Positions 1-11,884 are shown, counted from the first letter of the stretch. The stretch: DNA of 64,000 nucleotides from Trachythela sp. YZ-2020 (GCA_016169945.1 JADLSH010000217.1:2046001-2110000); one strand, 5' to 3'. Numbers and translations are program-made. The notes: generated from the letters alone by a model not told the origin.

Positions 1-69
1 AGTATGTTTATTGAGCTCTTCTTGTTTTTTTGACAATTCTTTTTCAGACAAATCAACCAAGTAACCATC

Positions 70-480
70 ATGAATGTTCAATTTTTCTTTGCACTGGTTA
101 TGGCAATGGGGTTTGTAGCCTGTGTCGAAGCGGTTTGCTGCAAGAGAAGACCAGATTTCTTGTGTTGTGGAAATGGCAAATGCAATATATTTTGCTGTAA
201 TTGTGATGGTGGATGCAACGAAATATGCGAACATACTCATTGTGACACAGAAGAATGGCTCGAATGTGCAGGAGTTGTAGCAGCGTGTAGAGCTGCGTGT
301 ATTGACCCTGAACTTCCGATATGTGTTGCGTGCCTTGGTCCGTTGTATGAAACATGTAAGAAATGTTATTCAGCAGGTCTTGATAATAAGAAAGTTCAAA
401 ATGATGCCAAATTCATGTTGAATAATTATTACAAGGATCATTTTCAAGTGAGAATTTCCAAAAAGGAAAATAAGGACTAA
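70..480 (+). CDS. small secreted cysteine-rich protein, unknown function
   Basis: A 136-residue open frame starts with a typical signal peptide (about residues 1-21, hydrophobic core FFALVMAMGF, probable cleavage after VEA). The mature part holds about 18 cysteines in two blocks: a tight one with four CC or near-CC pairs, and a second one with C spaced every 3-9 residues ending in CKKCY. The tail (about residues 103-136) is charged and lacks cysteine. A good splice acceptor (TTTTTCAG, ending at 49) lies just before the start, so a 5' UTR exon probably lies outside the window. An AATAAA follows at 697. The cysteine density suggests an extracellular disulfide-rich protein. I do not recognise the family; defence peptide, matrix protein and toxin-like peptide are all possible, and no activity can be claimed. 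Confidence 0.75.
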   Translation: MNVQFFFALVMAMGFVACVEAVCCKRRPDFLCCGNGKCNIFCCNCDGGCNEICEHTHCDTEEWLECAGVVAACRAACIDPELPICVACLGPLYETCKKCYSAGLDNKKVQNDAKFMLNNYYKDHFQVRISKKENKD

Positions 481-696
481 CTTTAAAAACAAATTAAACA
501 GTTAACTAAGAATTAATTGACATGTTTTTCACAGTAGTTTTGATTTAAGGAAAACCATCAAGTTAGAAATCCTTAGCATTGGCATGCAACAAGTATATAT
601 CACCATTACAAAATTCAATATAATTTATATCTTAAGTAAAATGTATCCTTTGTAATTTTAAGTTTGTAAACGTGCTAATCAATGTTGCTTTTTAAT

Positions 697-702
697 AATA
701 AA
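697..702 (+). promoter_or_regulatory. polyadenylation signal AATAAA
   Basis: The hexamer lies 217 bases after the stop codon of the cysteine-rich gene, in AT-rich sequence, and gives a plausible 3' end for that transcript. Confidence 0.55.
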
Positions 703-720
703 CCTCTAACAAAGTCGTAC

Positions 721-1583
721 TCGCATTAAATCGCAACTGAAATTAATCGAGTTTTTCTTTACTCGCCTTAAGGAGGCTCCCTACAGTTATTCGCGAAATT
801 ATCGCGAGACGAAAGTCAAAAACGCGTGTCAAGTACGTGGACAAAACCACGCAAATTCTACGTTCAAAACAACACAAAGATTATTGGCCCTGTTTTTTTA
901 AATAATTTTGACTGTTCTGAAAGATTTGTAATAAAAAACCCTTTGAATAACCCTTAGTTTTATGTGACAAAGTAACAGTAACACCGAGGGACGATTTTAA
1001 CTATGATACAAACATCGCTTCATCGCTTGGACAAAAAAATCCTGCCGACAGTGATAAAGCAAAATTTTAAAAAACATTTTCAGATACTGTTCACTAAAGA
1101 GTTCATAAAACATTTATTAACTATTCTGTAAAGTCGTTTAATGATACATGCATATTTGTTACAAGGTAAACAGTAAAATATCACAGTTCAACAGCAAAAT
1201 ACCGACTTTTTCATCTGCAGAAAAAGTGCGAAACTAGGCAAAAATATGTCCAGCTGTACGGCTGTTAAAGCTTGTGAACTGAGTAAATGGCAGGATTCAG
1301 TTGGTTTCAACCTAAGACGTTTTAAACTTTAAATCGCTCTAAACCTTCCGGTAGTATATCTTGGCTGTCCGTGGCTCTCAAATATATTAAATAAACGTCA
1401 AAATCAAAAGACAAAAACAACATTTGCCACTCGATTTTGCAAGATGAAAGCACATCTTGCGCCCATGAACTATTCTAAGTTGCAATAATTTTGTTCATCA
1501 CCGGTTCGTTTGACTGTATTCGTCGTTTTTTTCCCCATCTCCCTTCCCAAAATAGACCGTTCACTGCCTCGCTCCTTGGCTCA
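721..1583. other. intergenic, no gene seen
   Basis: AT-rich sequence without a credible ORF. Near 770 it carries AAGGAGGCTCCCTACAGTT, whose inverse (with one difference) recurs near 6401, so part of it is a dispersed repeat. Confidence 0.5.
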
Positions 1584-1822
1584 CGGGCTCGCGTTTCCCA
1601 AAACTCTCTGCCTGTGGGCCAATGGGAGCAGAAGTGCAGTTGGAATAGATTACTAAATAATAAAACGCATATAAAAGTAAAAAATAACCTCCTCTGGTTC
1701 ACGAAATTTCTCTTATATAAAAGCGTCGCTGACTAGTGAATGAGTGAAGGATAGTAATCTATTCCAACTGCTTTCCTGCTCTCATTGGCTCACAGGCAGA
1801 GAGTTTTGGGATATGCGAACCC
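1584..1822. repeat. inverted repeat (hairpin MITE-like)
   Basis: The left arm (about 1584-1654) is the inverse complement of the right arm (about 1752-1822) with a few mismatches. Shared words include CTCTCTGCCTGTG and AGTTGGAATAGATTACT. The spacer is about 97 bases. It looks like a short foldback element; short ORFs over it are not coding. Confidence 0.7.
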
Positions 1823-1859
1823 TGTCGCCGGGCAACACCTCCTTCGTGTCAAACTAGGT

Positions 1860-2880
1860 ATCTCCGGGTAATAGGGCACCGCCTATACCCTAACCCAACA
1901 TTACCTCTAACTCAATCCCTATCCCAACACTACCCGCAACTCAAACTCAATCCCAAAACTCCTGTCTTGTCCCGAAACTTACTCCCCTTCCCAATACTAT
2001 ACATCTCAACTATAGGTGATGCAGAAGGGGGAAAATCAATCCGATTCTGGAATTTTCCATAGTACGGGCTATTCGGGTATTCTCATGCAGGGAGAAAAGG
2101 TTGAATAATAGTCTTGTCACGCAACTGAGCTTTTAAAAGCCTAAAGGAAGAACGTTTCGTTTCCTGACAATGGTTATCGAGTTGCGCGGAGAAAATTGGT
2201 AATGGATCGCGGGCGATTGCATCCCGTTACCCTGGCCACTTGACACCATACACTGAGACGGCCTAGAGCCGACAAAAGTAGTGGGCGAGCTAGCCCTGTT
2301 AATCACACCGTTGATCACTCTGTTTGGGTGCTTTAATGTCAAAAGTGATAGATGGGAATGAAAATTATCCATTAGTGAAATTAATCATCCGAGTTAAATA
2401 ATCGATCGCCCACTCCATTGTCGGTTCTAGGCAGCCCTAAGGGGCATAAAAGGCATTAGACGCCCGCACCTAGTTCCAACAATGGTTGGGCAGAGCATTC
2501 TTATTTACAAACCGGTTTGGGTAGAAAACAAACGGTATGAATCCGACGGCACAAATTTTTGTGACTGTATAGGCTGTGTGTAGCCCCTACACACTATGTG
2601 AAAACGGCCTGAACTTTGGATGTTTGAGTATTAATATTTAGGCTCCTATCGCCCAATTTGTAACGAATAACTGCAGAGGAAAATCGGTAACTTAGCAGCT
2701 ACAATATATCTAACCGGCGGAACGTATGAACCATAACAATGGACGAAACGTTAACTTGAGAGACTTGTCGGCCAAATTTCCAAGTGTAATGCATAGCTAT
2801 ATGCTCCCCAAGCAAGAATTTATGCTCAACTGTCCGAGCAAATACAATTAAACGGCCTCGATCCAAATAAAAAAACAACC
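1860..2880. other. intergenic, low-complexity C-rich patch, no gene
   Basis: From 1890 to 1995 there is an irregular run of words such as TAACCCAACA and CTCAATCCC, a degenerate C-rich repeat. The remainder shows no exon with convincing splice sites. Confidence 0.4.
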
Positions 2881-3740
2881 ATACTTAACCCAAGCTGATC
2901 CGAAGCAATAATCAAACCCTTGTGAGTAAACTGTTCAAACTGAACGACTGGTCAATTGGCCAAAACGCATACATTACACCCATGACTCGAATAGCCAAAC
3001 ACACTTATACAGTAAGTGGCCCCCAATTAATCATTAAATCGGTGCTAATTAACTACTTGAATACAATTGAGAAGTGGCCCGAACCAATACACTATAAACT
3101 ATTCCAACATAACATCAATAAAATTAAACGGTGTGAGTTAATTAATATTTAAACACAATTGTAAATTGGCCCCAGCCAATACATAAATGAATAGCTGTGA
3201 AATGACTATTCAAACAACTTGTAAATTGGCCCTAACCAATACATAAATTAATAGCTGTGAATTGACTGTTCAAACAACGTGTAGATTGGCCCAACCAATA
3301 CATAAACCGTGACGTTTTTAGTTTAACTGTTCGAAGTACTTGTAAATTGGCCTTGACCAATACATACATTACTAGCTGTGAACTGACTATTCAAACAACG
3401 TGTAAATTGGCCCCGACCAATATATAAATTAATAGCTCTGAATAGACTATTCAAACAACTTGTAAATTGGCCCCAACCAATCAATACATAACCGTGACGT
3501 TTTTAGTTTACCGTTCAAAGTACTTGTAGATTGGCCCCAACCAATACATACATTAATAGCTGTGAACTGACTATTCAAACAACGTGTGAATTGGCCTCAA
3601 CCAATACATAAATTAATAGCTGTGAATTGACGTACTATTCAAACAACGTGTAAATTGGCCACAACAAATACATAAACAGTGACATTGTGAGTTTATATAA
3701 CTGTTCAACGCCCTTGTACATTGGCCACAACCAAAACATC
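2880..3740. repeat. about 60-bp tandem satellite
   Basis: Around ten imperfect units recur every 58-65 bases. Each contains TTGGCCCCAACCAATACATA followed by AATAGCTGTGAATTGAC and TATTCAAACAACTTGTAAA. Some units carry a variant with CCGTGACGTTTTTAGTTTA, which hints at a higher-order pattern. Further scattered units lie at 4625-4890 and 5460-5600, so one satellite field was split by later insertions. Confidence 0.8.
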
Positions 3741-4595
3741 AACTAGAAATACATGCATGATGCATGCAGAATCCCCTCCCCCAATAGAACTAAGCAATTA
3801 TTATACTTCCCAAAAGTTATTGTAACATGAAGTATTCAGTCAATCACCATGGTAACACGAAACACTGTGTATTCTTTTACATGTACAAAATGATGCTAAA
3901 ATAGTGATAAGATTTGTATTTTTAACAATAAAATTATGAATTGCCCAACTATATAAAGTAGGTGTATTATTATCTACTCTTTTAGCTTTGATTTGCTGTA
4001 AAATTCAACCTTAGACATTTCACAAAAACGTCAAAGAATATAATTTTAATTTTCATCAAAATTCAACTGTTTTTTGAACAGTAATTTTCTTAAACTTTTA
4101 CTTTGAAATGAAGTTGTTGAGATTATGTTGTTCCTTCAAATTCAAATTTAAACTTGCTAAAATACCTTTTAAGCAATACGTCAATTTGTCAAATATCCAC
4201 ACACTAAACTGCACGCTAATAGCAAGTACGCAAAATAGACACTTACCCGTTTAAAATGCTTCAAAACTTCAAAATTGTGTCCTTTTCCCGGACATTCGAC
4301 TATTTTTTTCTCCTGTTGACTTCTCCTTGACTTTGTCCTCTCGAAAATTTTCATTTCTCTTGTTTTGAAGACTCTATTTGTCTGTACTTTTCGATGGCCC
4401 GAGTATAAAAAACGTTTTTGAAAAAGTTCTTTGTATTAGCCAATCATGAGGTGGGTAGTTACAAGTTTTCTCCCGGCCTAAACTCGCGCATGCGCATAAC
4501 GTAGAAGGCCGTCCATGACATAATGGCCGACAACTTTGGAATCCGCTATGTTCTCACATACCCGAGTGTAAATATCCGAGCGGAATAAATACCCT

Positions 4596-4618
4596 CGCAC
4601 GGCGCTTCGCGCCGTGCT
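4596..4618. repeat. short GC-rich palindrome
   Basis: CACGGCGCTTCGCGCCGTG can fold into a stable stem with a very small loop. It is at the edge of a repeat-derived block that also contains GCGCATGCGC near 4487. Confidence 0.55.
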
Positions 4619-4973
4619 CGAGGATTAGTAGCTGTGAATTGATCACGTATTAACATTTTAACACACTTGTAAATTTCGGTAAATTGGCCTCAACCAAGTA
4701 AAAGTCAGTATAAAACAAATAGTCCATCGCATTTGCGAATTTGCCCCAACCAATACAGAAACCGGTGTATATTTACTATATTCAAAGGCGAACGGTGGAA
4801 ATTTCGCCTAGTCAACATTCAAAAGCCGCCTGAACCCTCATTTTTAAACACATTTTAAGATTGGCCGCAATCAAAAAGTACGAATGAAAGTTGGTCTAAA
4901 CCAATACGTCGAAAGTCTGTGCATGGACATGCTTTGCACGGTTGCTAATGGCCCTGAGCCGTAGATTAATTAG

Positions 4974-5398
4974 TTGTGAGAGAAACATGCCAACACAACG
5001 AGAATGGCAGCGACAGCTCGACCAATACCACTGACTAAATATATTATTCCATGTTCTATTATTATCTACCGAGCCAATAATAAAGCATATAGTAATAGTT
5101 AAACTCAAAAATAATTCAGTGTGAGAGGAAGACGATGCGACAGTTAAATTCAACGCCGTTTATCAAAGCATTCTCTTTGAATATATATATTCAAAGAGAA
5201 TGCTTTGATAAACGGCGTTGAATTTAACTGTCGCATCGTCTTCCTCTCACACTGAATTATTTTTGAGTTTGGCCTATTACTATATGCTTTATTATTGGCT
5301 CGGTAGATAATAATAGAACATGGAATAATATATTTAGTCAGTGGTATTGGTCGAGCTGTCGCTGCCATTCTCGTTGTGTTGGCATGTTTCTCTCACAA
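4974..5398. repeat. 424-bp near-perfect palindrome
   Basis: The sequence reads almost identically on both strands about a centre at 5185/5186 (TTTGAATATATATATTCAAA). Each arm is about 212 bases; the only difference I see is GTT against GGCC near 5099/5272. There is essentially no spacer. Transcription from either side would give a very long hairpin RNA. It sits inside the 60-bp satellite field. It could be a recent foldback transposon, an inverted duplication, or a library/assembly foldback artefact. Short ORFs across it are consequences of the palindrome. Confidence 0.9.
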
Positions 5399-5599
5399 GT
5401 GTTAAGCTCGATGGAAAGCAGTTCAGAACGGTGGGAAATTTCCTTCTGTATTCCTCATAAACATTGGCTTCAACCAAGACATCAATTACTCAATTAACGT
5501 TCGAATAAAACAATTGAAAATCGGTATTGTTCTGGCCACCACCAAATTCAGTGAATACAGTAATAGACGATTCTGTCTCTCTGGCCCCAACCAGGTTTT

Positions 5600-6400
5600 G
5601 AAACCGCCATGTGAATGTACACCTCTCCACGTAAAAGATAAAAGGCCTAATTCATGAAAACTAAGCCCATGCAAAGCCTTAATTTAAAGCGTCTATGACT
5701 ATGAGTTGAACCAGGCTAGACGTTACGCCTGGCTACCGCAAGTATGTGTATATGTGGCCTGTGTCGTGGGAAATGAAGCGACACGTCCGATGAGTCTTAT
5801 TTACCTCCGCTTGCTACACTCGCCTAGTCCTACAGAATGCTTTACATGCATTAGGCTTGGCTAACACTTTCCTGAAAGGGTCGCGACCAACGTCATATTT
5901 ACACTCAGCACTATAGCTGGTGCGATAACAACCAACTCGTTCTGCCTCCACCGAGGAACAAAGAGATTACGATTTTTGCATAAAACAAAATACAGACCTC
6001 AATATGCAGAGTCAATGTGAATGGTCTTCAGCTGGCACTTGGACTTGGTTTTGTGCCACTTGTTCGATTATTTGACTTTCAACTTCGGTTGGGCTGGCTT
6101 ATAAAAAAAATTTAGTGTGAAAATCTGGCAATAAAATTTTGGTAGCAGAACATCATGCTCTTTGAACATATTGCTCTTTGAAACAAAAAAGATAGGTCAC
6201 CGACTTCGTTTTTAAGTTATAGACAATTTTAGGCGAATAATTAGCATGTTAAATGTTGTCGTCATGTTGCCATGGCAACACTGGCATTGTCAAAACCATG
6301 TTCTAAATATTCCATAGATGTGGAATATTGCCGCTGAGTAAAAAAAATGCGTCATTAGCGCGAATAGGCCTTTATTTTAGAGATGTTAGGAAAGTAAGCC
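5600..6400. other. intergenic, no gene seen
   Basis: No ORF with coding character and no splice-bounded exon that I can support. AT-rich single-copy-looking sequence with a few satellite half-units at its left edge. Confidence 0.4.
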
Positions 6401-6890
6401 CAACTGTAGGGAGCCACCTTAAGTTAGCCTGTGCACACATTGTATTAAAGGATTACCGAATAGTTTTCCGTACAGGATTGCGTGATCCCAACACGCGGGA
6501 TGTTGCGAGACTTTCAGAAAGTCGAGCAACAAACAAGGGCAGATTTCGTTTTGAGCCAATCAGCGCGTTTGTTTACATTTTGGCTTTCGACCAATCACAA
6601 TGCGTGAAATGTAAAAACATAAACAAAAGCAGCGTGAAAATATTACCGTACTCTACGGCTTCCGTGAACGTCAATATTTAATGTTTTGATCTAAAACCCA
6701 CAGATTGGAATAGAATATGCATAAATCTTGAAATCTGCGTGGGAATTTCTTAATTTCGACCTACAACGCCAAATATTGACGTTTGAATTACTGCGTTCTG
6801 CAGCGCGTTACATCGTAAAAGACGAGCGATTATTTGAGAAGTAACGTATGTATCTTTGGCAGATTTTGTAGGTTTTTACATACTTTTTCT
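6400..6890. repeat. dispersed repeat, copy 1
   Basis: About 350 bases containing GAGCCAATCAGCGCGTTTGT and GACCAATCA are repeated in the same orientation at about 9780-10150. The part from 6760 to 6880 is also repeated inverted at about 9640-9790. The overlapping ORF (6328-6681) runs through the repeat and is probably not a gene. Confidence 0.7.
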
Positions 6891-7109
6891 CGCAGTTTCA
6901 TAACTTAACTGCTGTAACATCATTACTGTTCCAAATAAAACAAGAAACCACACACACACGATTTTTATTCCAAGTTATTATTATTGGGGGCAAAGTTGTC
7001 AATCGGAAAGCCTGTGGGCCGTGGTTTATTATTATTATTTAAACAATATTTCACAGGCTGCCTATGTTACAGAAGGTTTTATAATTCTTAATTTATAGCA
7101 AACAATATT

Positions 7110-7215
7110 AACCCATTAACTGGCAGTACCCTACCACTGAGAAATAAAATTTTTGGTGTTAGACAGCTGTAAAATATTAAAGTAGGATGCATGGCTAGCT
7201 GATGGGTTAATGATT
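7110..7215. repeat. short inverted-ended repeat related to 7805-8025
   Basis: Starts AACCCATTAACTGGCAGTA and ends TAGCTGATGGGTTAAT, which are partial inverse complements. A longer relative spans about 7805-8025 (ACTCATTAATTGGCAGTACC to GCTAATGAGTTAAT). A word from its interior, GTCTAACGCCAGACGATTTTA (inverted), recurs near 10780. Confidence 0.55.
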
Positions 7216-7490
7216 TTTATTTAACTGTAGTGGCAAAACAAAGTTACTCTAAAACAGGGAAGATATTTAACTTTGGTACAACAGTACAATATGATTTACT
7301 ACAGTAAATTGAGTAAATCTACTGTTTTTAGTATAACCTGTGTATAGCAGCCATATGAGGCAACCTTGGCATTCATTCGTTGTCTATTAATAGTATTATT
7401 GTATTAAGGAGTATTATGCACAGGGGGGCATTATAACCCAGCTCTGCAAATTTCTACAGCTTTTGGAGAGCACAGAAATACACTTTAGGG

Positions 7491-8278
7491 AGCGGTCATT
7501 AAGTATGTGTCATGGGGGGCCGGAGACTATTTTATAAAATTTGAAAAATGGTTTGTGCCCCACCCATGCATTCGAGAAATTATTTGCCACCCCCTCAATT
7601 ATTAAAAAAAATAGTTTCATAGCCCTCCTTTAATTTTTAATATCAAGAGGGTGTAAATACACAATAGATACATATTATACTGGTGTAATCCATTATATAG
7701 TTGCACACTGCTACCTTCTTCTATGCCTATTTTTTAAAATTATTAATATATCTAGTATTAATATTTAATAAAGAAAACTGTAATATATTTCGAATTGGTT
7801 CAAATGATTTATTCAACTCATTAATTGGCAGTACCTACCACTGACGAGTAACATCGCATTACCAGCTAATGCGATAACAAGAGAGATTGGCAGTTAAAGA
7901 GACAGTCGAGTAAAATCGTCTGGCGTTAGATAGAATAACATACTCTGGCGTTGGACAGAGTAAAACACTAAATTAAGATGCATCTGGGTGCATTGCAACT
8001 TTGCAAGCTAATGAGTTAATACTGGCTGTAGTTATATTTATACTAAAAGGTATAGAATTAAATCTATTTTCAGTAATATTATAAAAATAGGAACTGTCAA
8101 GTCAAGAGAAAATGGAGTACTATTAAAGATGCCACTAATAGATTCTATATATGTATTTTAGTTTCAATCCCTTTTGCTTTTTTATAAAATTGGTCTTAAC
8201 CCCTTGCTTAGAAGAAAGAATTTGCTTCATGACCCCCTGAAATAGCCTCCCCCCATGACACATACTTAATGACCGCTT
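7491..8278. mobile_element. MITE with about 29-bp TIRs
   Basis: The left end AGCGGTCATTAAGTATGTGT followed by CATGGGGGG is matched, inverted, by the right end ending in ...ACTTAATGACCGCT. The interior (about 0.73 kb) has no transposase. It contains a block resembling 7110-7215, with a start like CATTAACTGGCAGTACC, so another small repeat is nested or shared. No clear target duplication could be fixed. Confidence 0.75.
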
Positions 8279-8557
8279 CCTTAGTTCATTAATATAATTG
8301 TTTAATTTTACCAAAACATTAAAAATTAACAGACCTATAAATGTTCACCACATTCCAATCCATCCTTTTGATATTAGAGTTACAAATTATTTTTTTGTCT
8401 AGGACCCTTGCTCTTATGAACCAAGACCATTCATGAGAGCAAGGCTCTCAAGCCAAGGAGGGATTTGTGGCGTAATTGTGCGGTATAGCCTGCTGCACAA
8501 GCAAATCTTGTCGGGCAGGAAGGGGGGGGGGGGCGGTGTTGAGGGGGATTGTGATCA

Positions 8558-9530
8558 TCAATTAGAAACACTTGGTATATACATTTCCAAGAAAGGAGTT
8601 CCTGTCTTGTAATGTGGGCAAAATTTATCTATCTTGTATTTATGTTTCGGCTCTGGGGCATGTGCCCATATATAACCAGTTTCTGACATTCTGTATTGAC
8701 GACTACCGCAATATTCCCACAAAGCACCGGCCTGATTCAAAGAAACATTCTTTGGGAGAAACCATACCTGAAATAGCAGAAAATAGTACCTGTTACACAA
8801 TATGTGAATGTTTGATTGATAGATTCGAGCATTTGCAAAAATATCCAACTACCCAAGGGGCATAGAGAATGAAATATTTTATCCCTTTCGTGGATCACTC
8901 AGACTCTAGGATTGCAAATGGTTATATATATTTCACTGCGAAATATAAAGAAGGGGAATTAAGAAACTTAGTAAACTATTCATCATTTTACAATTATATA
9001 TAGTGCAGTCAGTGTAGAAATACTGACTATTTCTGTAGAGTAGTTGTAGCAATATTAGGAAATTCGATAGCTTAATTGTCGTTGCAAGTAAGAAACTTAC
9101 TTTAAGCCTTTCCACTATAGAAAATGCGATTTTATAGTTAGGTTCAACAACGATAGCCCCCTGTGGAAAGTGTTTCGTGGTTGCTGGCATATTTCTTTCC
9201 CCATGGGTTTTGCGATGTTGGCTGACATCAGTGTTTGTAGCTTGAGGTTCTTGGCAAGACAGCAAACGAGACTGTTCTAAACGACAACGATTATTTTGAA
9301 GAAAACGAAGGCGAGACAGCAAGTGGCGATGAACGACATGACGAGCAATGCGATGATCAGCCAGAAAACGAAAACGATAGAACATTTGACATTGAACACT
9401 TTCCTGTATTCGACTTTGGAAAGAGGTGACCAACCCATGACAATAAACATGTTGAAGGCAAAATGGCCCCCATTGACTGATTTGTGTATACATAATGTTT
9501 CGAAGCTTAAACCAAATGAGTAAAATAACA
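8558..9530. other. ambiguous ORF-bearing stretch, probably repeat-derived
   Basis: Overlapping ORFs exist on both strands (8572-8865 +, 8558-8848 -, 9296-9523 + and others). The minus frame at 8770-8560 follows a possible acceptor and the plus frame near 9260-9430 is strongly acidic, but none shows a recognisable domain, a consistent start or partner exons. A poly-G run lies at 8522-8533. I cannot support a gene here. Confidence 0.25.
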
Positions 9531-9639
9531 GTTCAGAACTCATGTGCGAACTGCGAAGTGCGAACAGAGCACCGGATATGACAACGCACCTCGGGCAACC
9601 TCGGGCAAGAAAATTCAGTTATTATTTACAGTAAAAAAT

Positions 9640-10150
9640 ATAATTATATGCATGAATAATAGGAGAGATGAAAACCCACAATATCTGCCAAAGATACAAA
9701 CGTTGTTTCTCAAATAGTCGATCGTCTTTTACGATATTATGCGCTGCAGAACGCGGTAATTCAAACGTCAATATTTCCCGTTCTAGGTAACAAGGGGGAA
9801 TTTCGTTTTGAGCCAATCAGCGCGTTTGTTTACATTTTGACTCTCGACCAATCAGAATACGTGAACTGTAAAAACATCAACAAAAGGAGTGAGAAAATAT
9901 TACTCTGTTCTAAGCCTTCCGTGCAGCTGAATTTTCACTTTTTTGGTCCAAAAACGACAAATCCTAATAAAACATGCTTAAATCTTGAATTTCCTCGTGG
10001 GCATTTTTTAATTTCGACTTAGAACGCGAGATATTTATGTTTGAATAACCGCGTTGCGAAACGCGTAATATCGTCATATTTATTGCCGTCATTGATCACT
10101 TATATGAGAAAATGCATGTGTATCGTTAGGTAATTTTGTAGAGTTTTACC
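9640..10150. repeat. dispersed repeat, copy 2, with inverted flank
   Basis: From 9780 to 10150 it repeats 6540-6890 in direct orientation. From 9640 to 9790 it carries the inverse of 6760-6880 (shared words ATATTGACGTTTGAATTAC and TATCTTTGGCAGAT when inverted). Together the two parts form a partial foldback unit. Confidence 0.65.
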
Positions 10151-10309
10151 TCAAAATGATATTTAGAGTAATATCATGATGAAATGCGTGTCGGAAGAGC
10201 ATTAAAGTAGTGGAAATGGAGTCAAAATGTGATATCCGGTGCGCGAGAACACTTTACACATTTCAATACAAAAAGTTTCGAAACACTACAAAATTATGCA
10301 GATCAACGT

Positions 10310-10600
10310 GCAGATTCAATTATATTCAATCAACAATTATGCAGATTCAATTCCTGCCAGATTGCCTAAGTTGCATTTTTCGTAAAAGCTCCTGGTTCAA
10401 TTCTCCTGGTTCAAAAGCTCCTGGTTCAAAAGCTCCGTAAAACCTCCGTAAAAGCTCCGTAAAAGCTTCAAAAGCGGTCCGTAAAAGTTCCTGGTTCAAA
10501 AGCTCCTGGGCCGCAGGTTCAATTCCTGCCAAAGGGCCTAAGTTGCATTTTTCGCAAGTGCTCCTGGCTAGATCTAAAAAATGTATATAATTTCCGTTCG
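10310..10600 (+). repeat. tRNA-derived SINE-like sequence with tandem decay
   Basis: Contains a Pol III B-box-like word (GCAGGTTCAATTCCTGCC) followed by CCTAAGTTGCATTTTTCGCAA and GCTCCTGGCTAGATCTAAAAA. An upstream partial copy at about 10340-10400 and several iterations of AAAAGCTCCTGGTTC lie between. The order tRNA-like head, conserved tail, A-rich end is typical of a SINE. The ORFs across it are not coding. Confidence 0.6.
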
Positions 10601-10715
10601 AATATTCCGCCTACTAACACCTTCTACTAATAATCCTATCGAACGAGATGCCGAGAAAAATCTTGATATTTACCCATACACCATATACTTGCGGTTAATG
10701 CTGAGCAACTGGACT

Positions 10716-10770
10716 TTGTAGTTCAGTTCGTTAGACCGCAGGCCCGCAGGTTCAATTCCGTAAGGTCTCT

Positions 10771-10772
<2 letters not shown>
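10716..10772 (+). repeat. tRNA-like remnant (A and B boxes)
   Basis: TAGTTCAGTTCGTTAGACCG resembles the D-arm/A-box of a tRNA and GCAGGTTCAATTCCG its T-arm/B-box, but they are only about 20 bases apart, so the anticodon arm is missing. It is a SINE head or tRNA relic rather than a working tRNA gene. Confidence 0.5.
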
Positions 10773-10799
<27 letters not shown>

Positions 10800-10804
<5 letters not shown>

Positions 10805-11830
10805 ATATTGTACTTAATCCAACCAAGGTTTTACCTCTCTTCCGCCCTTTATAGAGATAAAATGCATATAGGTAACAAGAATATTTAATAACACAGCATA
10901 ATTTCTCTCTTCTATAATTGCAGGAAAGTCTGTCATACAGTTATATTGATACCGATAAAAAGGCACGAGCCATCAAGATACAGATGCTTCATGATTGCAA
11001 ATTAGTTAACGAGTGCATGAATTTTACTGTATACATTTTATTAAACATAATTATTTTAATATCTTTTGTTAATTGTAAATATTCACAAAATTTCAAAATT
11101 CTCTATTAATTAATAAACCATGATAACTTGATTATTAATAGTGATGTATTTTTTCAGGTTATTATTTAAGAAAGTTTATTAAATATAAAAAAAATTAATT
11201 ATGATATTGTATCTTGAATTTCCCACCATGTTGCATCATGATAATTACTGTATTTTGCCAGCAGAAAGTGGGGCTGTGTCATTTTGTGATGAATTCTGCA
11301 ATAAAAAGGAATAGATTACTTACAAAATTAGCCTGCGTAGCGGTGCCAGTGGGCCAGGGCTCCTTCACGTTCTTTTTCTCGAGCTCCCCTAACCCAAACC
11401 CTATCCTCCGCCTCTATGTAGCACTGATAGCAGGCGAATACAAAATACGCAATGTTCTCACGGTGGGACAGAAATAAATTATACAAAACTGTTACTGTGA
11501 ATCTTGAGAGGGTATTTCATATATATCCCCAAATTTAACCATGAGGCACCCTGAGCCTCCTAGTTGTCCTGCCTTTTGTATTAGTCGATTCTAGAATTTC
11601 CCATCCCCCAAGCATTTGCAAGCTTTCTTTCTGAGAATGTTCCCAGTGGGCAAAAACTTCTGGATGTGTGTAAATGTGAAATTGAATCTACATGCAGGGA
11701 CTAAATTCAGATCATACATGCCTTAAAGATTACCCTCCCCTCATGAAATTCACACAAATCTGTGTATCGGTTGGCCCCTGCATATACCAATATTTTTGGC
11801 ACTGGCTGGGACATTATCACACTCTTTGTT
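10800..11830. other. intergenic, no gene seen
   Basis: ORFs at 10918-11109 and 11214-11477 have no recognisable domain and no splice context. No repeat structure stands out. Confidence 0.35.
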
Positions 11831-11884
11831 TTCCTTGTCACAGCCCTGGGGGTATTTTATACTTAAAAAAATACAATGCAACCG

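Noticed and set aside
5150..5368. ORFs in the palindrome
   Set aside because: Both arms yield the same peptide words in opposite directions; caused by the inverted repeat.
5770..5810. Hammerhead-ribozyme-like word CGTCCGATGAGTC
   Set aside because: The core has C where U is required (CCGATGA instead of CTGATGA) and no GAAA follows at a workable distance, so the fold is not supported.
6328..6681. 117-codon plus ORF
   Set aside because: Runs through a dispersed repeat whose second copy (9,780-10,150) does not keep the frame.
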